The notes under the pieces were generated by a model that searched no databases, had not been told where the DNA came from, and saw only the letters and a list, made by a program, of their open reading frames with translations. Below are positions 22,524 to 31,912 of a stretch of 64,000 nucleotides of DNA, piece after piece; positions within the stretch are counted from its first letter, which is position 1, and each line of letters opens with the position of its first letter. This DNA comes from Isoetes taiwanensis. Lineage: Eukaryota > Streptophyta > Lycopodiopsida > Isoetales > Isoetaceae. Both the position numbers and the translations under genes were made by a program. Where the stretch lies: assembly GCA_021234155.1 (NCBI GenBank), contig JAJEKV010000022.1:7719961-7783960 (forward strand), given 5' to 3'.

Positions 22524-23064
22524 GAGGCACCTCCTTCTTGTCAAACCATTCTGGTTCAACGCTAGTCTTGAGCCTTCTAGGCATCTGTCTCGTATTCCTG
22601 CTTGCCTTCGGGCTATTGTATTCTTGATTCCTGTTCATATATCAGATTCTTTGCCGATCTTGGCGTATTTCTTCCGTATTTCTTGCGTATTTTCCTTGTT
22701 TTCGAGTAGGTTCATGACAACCCCTAAAAGCCCCATCATCAGGTGCACCATCAAAAAGATTTTTAGGGTTTTTCCTAATGCAGTGTTGAAGGGGAAATCG
22801 ATGCCTCAAATCAAATTTTAAAGCCGTAAAACCCACTCATTGCTGCACAAGGGCACGTATTTCCATCGTATAAATTTAAAAAAAAAAAGATATGTTCCAA
22901 ATTTAGTAGGAGTCCCTTTCTTTTTGAATTACTTTTTCTTTGCCCTCTTTGTGTCTTCTCTTGCCTCCTCCAGTCGCCATAGCCGCCGGAATCGAACTAC
23001 CTTCGCCATAGCCAGACTCCTGCCTTTGTACTACAATGCCTACTTTCTCCTCCTCCGTAAAGCC

Positions 23065-23859
23065 ATGGCTCGGACCATGCAAGCTCAGTCCTATGAGATG
23101 CTTGATATCACCCAGATTTTCACGGTACTCGAAAGCAACCTTGCCAAAGATCCCCGAAAAGTCGAGCTCCTCCTCGACCAATTAGTCCAGCGTTTCTTAG
23201 TGGGAGGACGCATACCTTATCCCATCTTCCATTTGACGGAGAGGTTCTTGCTTAAATTAAATGTTGCTGGTGAAGCATACACCCTCGTGGAGCAGCCAGA
23301 TCAAGTCTTAACCCTCCTCAAGTACTGTCCCCCGGAGTCGGAGGCCATTACTGATGAGAAAGCAGCGAGGGTGGAAGCACAAAGAGTTATGGAATTGGCC
23401 ATAGCCATAGATGCACAAGAATTAGCTAATGGGGATCCAGCTGATAGGGGTGGCCGATACATTTATTTGGGAAATGGGAAGGTTATTATTGAAGGATGCC
23501 CCTTCACTTATTATTATGATGAGATATGGGATAGTTTCTTTGAGTACATCACTTCTGATCTTCAGCAGACCATAGAGTCGGAAATGGTGGCCATGCCTGA
23601 TAGATACATCACTGAGATATGCACGGAGGCCTGCCTAGCCCGAGAGAGACATGCCCAGAGGGAAGCAGAGCGAGCAATTGAGAATCAAATGAAGCAGAAC
23701 GCCGACAAACTTGAGCCTCGTACGATTAAACAAGTACGGCGCACAAGCTGGGTGGCAATTATAAGGAACGTTTCAAAGCTGTGGGCGTGGTCGAAAAAGC
23801 GACATCTGTCAGCGGACGCCAAGAACGGGTCGACACTGCTGGCCACCGTACGGCTGTAA
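23065..23859 (+). CDS. ORF-A, retroelement-borne protein upstream of histone H3 domain (copy 1)
   Basis: The start chosen is GCCATGGCT at 23,065, giving [19 protein letters not shown]; the frame is open further upstream but that part aligns with untranslated leader in copy 2. The 264-residue product has a conserved N-terminal domain also present in copy 2 ([46 protein letters not shown]), a middle with [18 protein letters not shown], and a charged helix [15 protein letters not shown]. It ends at TAA 23,857; a shift of one base would lead straight into the H3 domain that follows, so the ancestral protein was probably an ORF-A-H3 fusion. Both copies begin MART, as histone H3 does. It occupies the gag position after an LTR and primer binding site. 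No zinc knuckle is seen and the family is not recognised. Confidence 0.72.
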   Translation: MARTMQAQSYEMLDITQIFTVLESNLAKDPRKVELLLDQLVQRFLVGGRIPYPIFHLTERFLLKLNVAGEAYTLVEQPDQVLTLLKYCPPESEAITDEKAARVEAQRVMELAIAIDAQELANGDPADRGGRYIYLGNGKVIIEGCPFTYYYDEIWDSFFEYITSDLQQTIESEMVAMPDRYITEICTEACLARERHAQREAERAIENQMKQNADKLEPRTIKQVRRTSWVAIIRNVSKLWAWSKKRHLSADAKNGSTLLATVRL

Positions 23860-24187
23860 GACTCTTGCTAAGCCGTCAGCCCCCAAGAAGAAATCCCATA
23901 AGTGGAGGCCTGGCACGGTAGCCTTGCAGGAGATTCGAAAGTATCAAAAATCCACTGAGCTCCTCTTACGCAAGTTACTGTTCCAACAATTAGCTCGAAA
24001 GATTGTTCAGGAATTTAAGGCCAATCTTAGATTCCAGACTCATGCCATCCTCACCATGCAGGAGGCTAGGGAAGGCTATCTGGTAGCTCTTTTCGGTGAT
24101 GCCAACCTTTGTGCCATACAAGCTAAGCGCGTCGCCATTATGCCAAAAGATTTACACTTGGCCCAACGGATTCGATGGGACCACTGA
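23852..24187 (+). CDS. Histone H3 core domain carried by the retroelement (copy 1)
   Basis: From about 23,855 the frame reads [14 protein letters not shown], then [20 protein letters not shown], a [20 protein letters not shown] segment, [20 protein letters not shown] and [20 protein letters not shown] before TGA. This is the full alpha-N, alpha-1, loop 1, alpha-2 and alpha-3 core of H3 with normal loop lengths, the conserved Cys (NLCAI) and the IMPKD motif. The canonical tail (K4, K9, K14, K27) is missing or replaced. The domain is open throughout but one base out of frame with ORF-A. H3 normally pairs with H4 to form the nucleosome core. The divergence points to long residence in the element rather than a fresh host copy. 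Confidence 0.88.
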   Translation, partial: GCKTLAKPSAPKKKSHKWRPGTVALQEIRKYQKSTELLLRKLLFQQLARKIVQEFKANLRFQTHAILTMQEAREGYLVALFGDANLCAIQAKRVAIMPKDLHLAQRIRWDH

Positions 24188-24189
24188 TA

Positions 24190-24431
24190 GTATCAGCATT
24201 ATATTTTTGTTTAACATCTTCATCCTATTGTACATCTGTTTTTTCTATTAATGTGAATCTTCATGTTTTGTGTCTATTGTATGAACGTCATATACATTCA
24301 TTTGTTGTCCAGAGAAAAGGGAATGGAGAGGGAGTATGAAATGAATATAAATAAATAAATAAATATTTTTTTTTATAAAAAAAACAAAAAAAAATTAATA
24401 ATATATATAATACTTTTTTTAAAGTCTATTC
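24190..24431. other. AT-rich 3' flank of the H3 copy
   Basis: The stretch resembles a 3' untranslated region followed by (AAAT)n and poly-A/T runs. The analogous AT-rich tail follows the second H3 copy at 27,100-27,265. Confidence 0.5.
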
Positions 24432-24676
24432 TTGCCAGATGCAAACATGTATGTACGCTTCCACTAAATAGGATTGCCATAGAAGGCGTGGGACAAATGA
24501 CACCTCTGTATCCTTCACCCGGACACTTGGCCATCACAAGGGGTCCGAGTCAGATGGAGGGCCTTTCTATGGTGATGGAGTCTCCCGAGAGGGGGGGGAA
24601 GGGGGGAGGGGATTTCCCATATTTATACGATGGGAGCATCGTATAGGTTCGGGGAGCGTCGCAATGGTATCAGAGC
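24432..24676 (+). mobile_element. Truncated LTR (b), 3' end only, with primer binding site
   Basis: The last ~230 bp of the LTR family is present (ATGTATGTACGCTTCCACTA, CCTTCACCCGGACACTTGGC, GGTTCGGGGAGCG), ending GTCGCA. After one base comes TGGTATCAGAGC at 24,665, a consensus initiator-Met primer binding site. This opens the second ORF-A copy. Confidence 0.8.
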
Positions 24677-25351
24677 ATGATTTTGGTGGACCAGATCATT
24701 GCACTGGCCATGCCCTAACTCGATAGAACATTAATTAGTTGGGGACTCTAACATAGAAAATTTCCCTAGAACCCTGTAAGTAGCATTATTGATGCCCAAA
24801 AAGTGTTGGTTGAGAGGGTAATATGAAGATGTGAAGGTAAGACTATGTGAGTTTTGGCAACAAGTGGTCTCTCTTTTCCAAAGTCCATAACTCTCTCTAG
24901 AGATCTTGGATTGAAGAAATTTTTGTTCCATCGTATCTGGAACCTCCAAATTAGTCTCGGACACCCTTTGGCCAACCTCCTGGCCCTCTAAATTGGCCCT
25001 AAATCCCAAATAGGTGTACTTGGAAAAAATAGGCTTTATTTCTTTATTTTAAGTGGCCAAAATCTGATTCACGCCGGTTTGACCGTACGCGGGTTGACCA
25101 AAAACTTAAAATAAATAAATAAATAAATAAATAATACATTAAAAGTAACGTGAGATTTAAGTTTTATGGTTTTTGGGGGTTTCATTTTGAACCTTATCCT
25201 CTCCCAGCACTGTCCTTGTCCGCCATAGCCACCGGAGTAGGATACCTTCGCCATAATCGTCAGAGCACTCCCTTCCGCCATACCTGACTTGTGCCTACTC
25301 CTTTGGGCCTTCGCACTCGCCCATGGCCAGAACCTAAGCTTCTGCATGAAC
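24677..25351. other. Leader of the second retroelement copy
   Basis: The leader aligns loosely with that of copy 1 (CCATAACTCTCTCTAGAGATCTTGGATTGAAGAAATTTTTG matches a similar segment near 22,120-22,170). An (AAAT)n run lies at 25,108-25,133. The heat-shock element and TATA box of copy 1 are absent. No gene. Confidence 0.5.
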
Positions 25352-25971
25352 ATGGCTCGCACTGAGGGAACGAAGAGTTACTCTTCGTGCAATGTCTTCC
25401 AACTCTTTGCTGAACTCGGCTGTCATCTCGGCGATACACCAGACGGGCCTACTAAGATCGAGCTCCTCCTAGAGCAGTTAGTTCAACAGTTTGTGGAGGG
25501 AGATCAGATTCTTTATCCTGTTTTTCACCTCATGAAGCAGTTCCTGCTAAAACTAAATGCTGAAGGGGAAACATACACTCTCGTGGAGCGGGAAGACCGA
25601 GTCCTAACCCTTGTGCACTACTACCCTCTGGACTTGCCCCAAGATGCCGCCGCTGAAGATGCTCGCCGTGAAGCTGCAAGAATCATGGCTATGGCACAAG
25701 AGGAAGATGCACGACAGATTGTGAGCAGAGATCCAGTTGTTCGAGGGCAGGAATACGTTTATTTAGGAAGAGAGCCATAACATGAGGGTGCAATTTAACA
25801 TGAGGGTGCAATTTCACCTTGCCCATATATTACTATGATGAGGAGGCCCAAATTTTTATTTGGGAGGATATACCAGCACCTCTTACACAAGCGAATCTGC
25901 ATCCGGTTGAGCTCGATATGGCGGCCCGACCTGAGCGATATCTTGTAGAGATTCGGAGACGGGCCGAGCAT
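25352..25971 (+). pseudogene. ORF-A copy 2, N-terminal and middle part (stops, then interrupted)
   Basis: The frame from ATG at 25,352 reads MARTEGTKSYSSCNVFQLF and carries the same domain as copy 1: IELLLEQLVQQFVEGDQILY, LMKQFLLKLNAEGETYTLVE, DRVLTLVHYYP. It stops at 25,778. Past a short direct repeat (CATGAGGGTGCAATTT twice) the homology resumes (TLPIYYYDEE, ELDMAARPERYLVEIRRRAE) until a 550-bp element interrupts it at 25,972. The two copies differ at about half of residues by eye while keeping the same pattern, so the family is old. Nonfunctional here. Confidence 0.75.
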
Positions 25972-26521
25972 TAGAGGAAATTTGAGATCTCATTTCATCC
26001 CCATAAGAATCTCCAATGGAATGGCTTACCCTCTATTAACTGCAATTAATGCAGCACCAACAACTTCATTGCTGTTGTTTTCCCCCCATTTGATCCACTT
26101 GTCAAAATGTTGCGGCGTTTGTTGCATTAGATGCGAAATGAAAAGATCTTTCCAATGATATATGGTTATGATGTATTTCAATATGGTCATATGTGTTAAC
26201 CTTAAAAAAAATATGATTTTTTGCTTATTTCTTATATATTTATATCGTAAAAGATGTATGAATGGTTATCACTAGATAGATCTTGTGAAGACGAATACAT
26301 TGCTACAAAAAGTCTTTGAATCGGAGTTCTGGATCAAAAGTTATAATGAAAAAATGATACTACAGAAGTTAGTTGCAGCTGCATTAATTACAGGCTGCCA
26401 CATAATACTGGAATGAGATATACTGGAGCTCTTCTCTTATTGGACAGTTTAAAAAGCTGACATGACATTTTAAGCATCCCTTAATGGGACAAAATGTGAT
26501 CTCATTTTTCCTCTAATGATA
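25972..26521. mobile_element. ~550-bp TIR element inserted in ORF-A copy 2
   Basis: Termini are inverted repeats: CATTAGAGGAAATTTGAGATC at the left and, read on the minus strand, CATTAGAGGAAAAATGAGATC at the right; similarity extends about 40 bp. The flanks (GGGCCGAG and ATACGCC) show no target duplication. ORF-A homology is broken exactly at the two ends, so the insertion boundaries are secure. Internal sequence has no coding capacity, so the element would be non-autonomous. Confidence 0.82.
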
Positions 26522-27093
26522 CGCCTGCTACGAGAGCAACACGCCAAGAGAGAAGCGGCACGGCTAGAGGAAGAGCAAGCAAGAAAGATTGCCGAAGAGC
26601 CCGCCAACCGCACCATACAACGGAAGCGGAAGACCGCCAATCCTACTCGCTTGGGCGCTTAGTATAAAACATGGCTCCAAGCGATAGGCGGGATAGCAAA
26701 GGAGAAGGGGGACACTCGTCGAGAAACTCTGGTCCAGCGGGCCCGACAACCGGGGGCAAGACCCTTCCTCTTGTACCACCACCTCGTTAGAGGAAGCCGC
26801 ACAGGTATAGACCGGGAACAGTTGCCTTGCGAGAGACCCAGAAGTACCAAAAGTCGACGGAGCTCTTACTGTGGAAGCTACCCTTCCAACGCCTAGTCCG
26901 AGAAATTGCTTAACAATTGAAGACTAACCTGCGGTTTCAAACCCACGCCATTCTTGTATTACATGAGGTTGTAGAGAATTACCTCGTCACTCTCTTCGCC
27001 GACGCCAACCTCTGTGCCATACACGCTAAATGCGTGACTATTATGCCAAAGGATTTGGCCCTGGCACGTCGGATTTGCGGGGATCGTAACTAG
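26522..27093 (+). pseudogene. ORF-A C-terminal part and histone H3 domain (copy 2)
   Basis: After the insertion the frame gives LLREQHAKREAARLEEEQAR and RTIQRKRKTANP, the end of ORF-A. A basic, Gly/Pro-rich tail follows (PTTGGKTLPLVPPPR) and then, from 26,791, the H3 core: [72 protein letters not shown] and LALARRI. A TAG precedes RKPHRY and a TAA replaces the Gln after REIA, so the copy is dead. Some parts are closer to canonical H3 than copy 1 ([17 protein letters not shown]), which helps establish the ancestral state. Confidence 0.85.
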
Positions 27094-27411
27094 ATCCCAC
27101 ATTTTGTATTATATTTATATTTTTGTACCAAAGTTTCTTATATCAGTATAATGCATGTATATTATCTGCTATGTGTATCGTTGCCTTGTCTTCTTAATTC
27201 AAAGCACACACTAAGCCCGAGTTAAAAAATAAAAATAAAAAAAATAATAATAATAAAATAAATAGTATTGTTGGGAGGAAAAAAAGCCCCAAAAAAAGAA
27301 ATATTCCCTGACAACCAGTTCCTTCTTTTAAAAGGCCCCTTCTTCTTTTTAGGATTTCATTGCTTCCTTGGCCCTCTATACTTTTGCTTCTCCCTCTTCT
27401 TTCGAGCTGTT

Positions 27412-28470
27412 ATGGATTACGCTAAGCGCCACCAGTGGCACCAGGATGAAGAGCATTGGGACTCCCAGGTCCCGTTCGAGCTTATCCACCCCTATTTGTT
27501 GCAAGAGGTGGACCTCATTACGAATATGAAGGCTCATCCTGATTATGTGGATTTCTTGGAGTTTTATACCCAAGAAATGATTCCGCAATGTGAGCCTTAC
27601 GGAGACCCTCCCCAACTGTATCTTAACAGAGATATCCTCATGCAGATGTTGGGCGACGAACGACATGCAGAAGCCTTCCTCCGTGGCATCCGACGATGGG
27701 CAAAGCACGCCCCCATTCGTCATTTTGGCCGCCAGCAGACCTATTTTGAGGTCAGTTTCGCCCTATCTATTCTTATGGATCAATATGTCGAGGCTGGAGT
27801 TACCCCATCCAAAAAAGGCAAGATGCCTATTCCGTCTGATCCCATTGAAGAGGAGTGGATTAGCCATACCGACTTCGCTCATTGGAAGCAATTAGCCGCA
27901 GAGATGCCTGTGCACCGAATCCAGGGCTATAAACTCGCCGGGCTAGACGGAATCCCGACGATTATTCTCAACAATCAAGAGTATCTTTTGCTTGAGGATA
28001 TTCTGTGGGCGTACCGTGTCATCGCCGTTACCCGTCACGTGAAGAAGGAGGACATCCTGTATGAGCTAGCTGAGTATTGTCAAGGTGATTTCCTTGATTA
28101 CTCTACCCCCGAGTATCCACCCCAGATCCAGCAGTTGCTCAAGTTTCACCCAGATGACCTAGAGCCTGTTGAGACATTATTAGGCTTGCGGCATCTTATG
28201 CTACAAGATCCTCCTTTTCCACCACCTGAGGATGCCTTTACTGTCATGGGGCCACACGTCCGCAATATCAATGGCGTAGTTGTGCCTATGGAGGAAGATG
28301 ACGAAGGTGAGGATCTCTATGATAACAATGAACATCTTACGGAGGAGAAGGAGGAACTCAAAGAGGAGGAGGTTACGGTGAACCTTGAGGCTGAGGTGGC
28401 AACCTCCAGTATTCTAGAGGTAGCAGCCTTGAAGAATCATCTGACTAGATTCCTCCTCTCAGCTTTTTGA
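27412..28470 (+). CDS. ORF-B, unknown retroelement-borne protein with acidic region (copy 1)
   Basis: The start chosen is ATG at 27,412 (MDYAKRHQWHQDEEHWDS); the open frame extends upstream only through non-conserved leader. The 352-residue product is conserved in part with the copy at 30.8 kb: DFAHWKQLAAEMPVHRIQGY, QEYLLLEDILWAYRVIAVTR, DILYELAEYCQGDFLDY and LRHLML. A strongly acidic stretch (MEEDDEGEDLYDNNE, then EEKEELKEEE) lies at about 300-335. Past the stop at 28,470 homology with copy 2 continues in shifted frames to about 28,800 (WMSMKMLVAAPLA, ALTISPGVTLL), so the original protein was longer. It follows ORF-A/H3 by about 320 bp. No known domain, zinc knuckle or membrane segment was recognised. 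Confidence 0.7.
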   Translation: MDYAKRHQWHQDEEHWDSQVPFELIHPYLLQEVDLITNMKAHPDYVDFLEFYTQEMIPQCEPYGDPPQLYLNRDILMQMLGDERHAEAFLRGIRRWAKHAPIRHFGRQQTYFEVSFALSILMDQYVEAGVTPSKKGKMPIPSDPIEEEWISHTDFAHWKQLAAEMPVHRIQGYKLAGLDGIPTIILNNQEYLLLEDILWAYRVIAVTRHVKKEDILYELAEYCQGDFLDYSTPEYPPQIQQLLKFHPDDLEPVETLLGLRHLMLQDPPFPPPEDAFTVMGPHVRNINGVVVPMEEDDEGEDLYDNNEHLTEEKEELKEEEVTVNLEAEVATSSILEVAALKNHLTRFLLSAF

Positions 28471-29076
28471 CAAGGCCAAGTTATACTCTTCCCCAGGGCG
28501 CTCGCTCCCGAGGCCGAAGCATCCTTCTGGGCACTAAAGGATTTGTCCGCCATGGTCGGGCACAAGAAGCTCCAGCACAATACTCAGGCTTCTGCGCTGG
28601 TGAACGGGATTAGTTACTTGCTGCTCTAGGCCAAGATGTTGCCGTCTGGATGAGCATGAAGATGCTCGTGGCCGCACCCTTGGCCATCGCCTTCTCTCCG
28701 GAGGCGGCATCAGCAGCTGCCCTTACTATTAGCCCCGGCGTCACTTTGCTCCACCAGCGGCAACCACCAAAGCCTCCTACGTAGATGGACCATGATGCAG
28801 GGCCTAGTTCATGACTATAGTTCTTTTGGATTATAGTGTATGGCCATTGGCCACTACCATGTGTATTATTGATATTTCCATGCCATTTTGTTTAATACAA
28901 ATTTCGCTCTTTTTCTATTGATTGTCTTTCCTTTGATAAACTCTTGTGCAAAGCGTATAAGTCATTAATTGCGCATCTTCTACGGGGCCTGTTACAGGGA
29001 CAAATGTGCCACTTCACCCCACTAAAGGGTGGGAAATTGTCACGCTCCTTCGAGACAAAGCCGTCCATAACTTACG
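28471..29076 (+). other. Decayed C-terminal part of ORF-B and AT-rich spacer
   Basis: 28,471-28,800 retains out-of-frame homology to the tail of ORF-B copy 2 (VAAPLAIAF / IAAPLATAF; LTISPG in both). 28,800-29,000 is AT-rich spacer. Near 28,990-29,075 a frame reading TNVPLHPTKGWEIVTLLRDK may be the start of the next ORF, one frameshift away. Confidence 0.5.
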
Positions 29077-29334
29077 ATGCACGATGCGAGAAGTTGGTCC
29101 TATTGGGATTTCACCAATGAGGAAGAATTCTTCGATGCGGATGATCACATTTGGGAACTTTATTGGGCGATGAACAACTTATTCAATCTCTTAATCATAA
29201 AATCGACCATGGAATATCAAGATACCATCATCCAGGCTTGGCACAAATATAATTTAGTGCGCACAGTAAAGGATAGTATCCTCCATACGTTACTGAATCT
29301 ATTTACAGTGCCAGTAGACTATACTCCTGTATAA
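29077..29334 (+). CDS. ORF-C, unknown 85-aa frame before LTR (c)
   Basis: ATG at 29,077 opens an 85-residue frame (MHDARSWSYWDFTNEEEFFD ... VKDSILHTLLNLFTVPVDYT) ending seven bases before LTR (c). The upstream frame TNVPLHPTKGWEIVTLLRDK ... LRCTMREVG suggests a longer protein broken by a frameshift. The composition (acidic, aromatic-rich, hydrophobic C-terminus) looks protein-like, but I recognise no family and see no second copy in the window. Confidence 0.35.
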   Translation: MHDARSWSYWDFTNEEEFFDADDHIWELYWAMNNLFNLLIIKSTMEYQDTIIQAWHKYNLVRTVKDSILHTLLNLFTVPVDYTPV

Positions 29335-29341
29335 GTATCAA

Positions 29342-30825
29342 TGTTTGTCCATTTGGGCATTATATGCTATGCATATAACTACCGTGACACGTCACCAGGT
29401 ATGTTGGTCTATAAAGGGGGATTATGGGTTACCATTAAAAGTGATTTATGTTAGCTATACTAAATAATTATAGATTAGTTAATCTAATTAACCTAATTAA
29501 GCTATTTAATAATATTAATGAGCTAATAAGGGGGGCCACCTGGCCCAAATCGATTGGGCCAGAGGAAACCTGTTATTCCCAAGAGGACAAGCTGGGCCTT
29601 CATCCCCAATCCTACCCCAAATCGAGTTGGGGAAGATTGGAGAAGGAGGGAGCTACTTGAGGACAGCAACTAACCTTCAATTATGGATGTTCTTTGTGAT
29701 AACAGTCCAGCCAAGAAACAGGTCCGTCTTTAGGTAGTTTGCGTTCTAATCTAACCCTTGTATGAAAAGCCCATGAAAAGGTGAATGATTAGACTCTCTT
29801 TTATGCTCTTATTGAGATTCTGATGGATGATTTGAATGTGATTGTTCTTTCCTTCTGTTCCTCCTATGTGTGTATGGGAATTAAAGGGGGGTAGAGACCT
29901 AAACTCTACTTAGGAATAGAGATGTTCCTAGCTAGAACCCTTTAAAACCCATTACAAGAGCCCTCCTGGTTGTTGATGGTATGGTGTGGTTGAGCACCAG
30001 ACAAGGATCATGGTGGTGAAGTGGGGGTGGGACCGTGCCTAGCGTGACACCGTGGCTAGTTCTATAGTCGGTCATTATGTATGGGCCGGGATGGATTTGA
30101 CACCTCCTGGGTCGCAGGATACGTGCCTATAGGGACGTCCTGGGTCGATAGGTGTGTCGGGGTGGCCTATGGATTTTGGGGGGTTAAAGTCGGGTACGGA
30201 TGCATGGTTGCCTGACAGAACCACGATCCTCTAGCCACCAATGGAAGCATCATGCTCTGGAGAGGATTCCCCCCTTACCTGCCTCATCGGACTGGGGAGA
30301 TGTAATTCGGAGTAGTCTCATAGAGTGATTCCATGAGATTGCGCTCCGGAAGGCTACAACCATGTCATAGCGTGATTCAGCCTATCTGCAAAGTGGACAC
30401 AGGAGGGGCAGATGGAATGGACTACCCTAGCCATTGTTCTATGCCAACCAATGCCATTGTTATGATTCCGTCTGTTGTTATCCGAAGGCCTTGACTGTCA
30501 GTTGACCCCCTTGAGTCTGAGCCCTTGACTTTCTATGTTGTATTGGCACTCTGTTATTATTCGTGTGATGATGGATGGGCCACCCTTCATGGCGGCATAT
30601 TATTTATTTGTATTGTTGCCAGATGCTAACCTGTATGTATGCTTCTGAGATTGCCATAGAAGGCGTGGGACGAATGACACCTCCGTGTCCTTCACCCGGA
30701 CACTTGGCCATCACAAGGGGTCCGAGTCAGACGGAGAGCCTTTCTAACTTGATGGAGTCGCCATGGGGGGAGGATTTCCCGTATTTATACGATGGGAGCA
30801 TCGTACAGGTTCGGGGAGTGACACA
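29342..30825 (+). mobile_element. LTR (c), ~1.48 kb, full length
   Basis: The LTR starts TGTTTGTCC and ends GTGACACA. It aligns in register with LTR (a) from the first base (CCGTGACACG at offset 40 against CATGACACAT) to the last. No polypurine tract lies on its left and no primer binding site on its right; instead ORF-B homology begins directly at 30,826. The 5-bp flanks (ATCAA / GAAAG) are not a target duplication. It is therefore a recombined LTR and not a clean solo insertion. Confidence 0.8.
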
Positions 30826-31800
30826 GAAAGGGAAGATGCAGATACCCTCACTAGAAGAGGAGGATGAGCGTGTTGACCAGGATGACTTTGTCCGATGGAA
30901 ACAATTGGCTGAAGAGATTCCAATACCCAGGGGGCAAGGATCCAAACTTACTGGTCTGGATACCATACTGGTAGTCTATGTCAACGGGCAAGAGTATCTT
31001 CTCCTCGATGACATTATATGGACCTACCGTGTCATTACTCGTCTTAAGCACAAACGAAAGCTTGAGGTCCTTTACGAACTCGCCGAGTATTGCATGGGAG
31101 ACTTCCTTGATTTTTTCCCAGTTGAGTTCCCGACACAGGTTCAGCAGCTATTAAGCTTCCAACTGGAGGAAATCGAGCCCATCGATACCTTTCTAAGACT
31201 TCGGCACCTGATGTTGTAGGGCGCGCCATCGGAACCGCCTCCAGAAGCTTTCACAGCTATGGGACCTCATGTTCCTAACATAAATGATGTTGAGGTCACA
31301 ATGGAGCCCGATAGGAGGGGGAGGACTTATTAGAAAATAAGGATCATGCTCGGGAAGAAAAACAGGAAGCCAAGGAAAAAGGAGATGTCAGCAGACATCG
31401 ATAAATAAGTTTACACCGCCATTTCAGAGGAAGCGAAGGCTCTAGGAAATCATATCCTCCGCTTCTTCCTATTCGCATTTAAGGAAACGCAGATCCTTTT
31501 TGTTGCGTGAGACCTTGCTCCTTGGTCACATTGTGCCTTATCCACATTGGCAGGTCATAAGAAGATACTATTGTGCTGGTGTGCAGGACCTTGTCATTGC
31601 TGCCTAGAGCAGGATATAGTGGCCTAGATGAGCATGAAGTTGCTCATCGCAGCACCGTTGGCCACTGCCTTCCAGCCCGAGTTTGCATCTGCAGCTGTGC
31701 TCACCATCAGCCCAGGCGCCACCTTACTTCGGCACCGACGACCACTTGATCCTCCATCTCCCATGGAGGAAGCAGAACCTAGCTCCTGATCATTTTAATT
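30826..31800 (+). pseudogene. ORF-B copy 2 (N-terminus missing)
   Basis: Homology to ORF-B copy 1 starts at KGKMQIPS immediately after LTR (c) and continues as DFVRWKQLAEEIPIPRGQGS, QEYLLLDDIIWTYRVITRLK, LEVLYELAEYCMGDFLDFFP and DTFLRLRHLML, with a stop at 31,217. Past the stop it continues in broken frames (PPPEAFTAMGPHVPNIND, then LIAAPLATAF ... LTISPGATLL). The acidic region has decayed. Reverse transcriptase sequence of the same family begins only about 120 bp downstream, which places ORF-B directly before pol. Confidence 0.75.
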
Positions 31801-31912
31801 ACTATTAGGACTTGCCTTCGGGCATTATATATTGTGAAGCCGACGTTAGCATTTTCTAGTATTATATAATATAAATTTTAATCATTTATGCCTTCTTGAT
31901 TATTGACTTATG

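Noticed and set aside
23855-27093. The H3 domains as centromeric H3 (CENH3)
   Set aside because: Loop 1 has the normal H3 length and the [16 protein letters not shown] block is canonical; CENH3 usually has a longer loop 1 and diverged alpha-N.
29342-30825. Simple solo LTR
   Set aside because: The 5-bp flanks differ and the sequences on the two sides are not two halves of one interrupted ORF.
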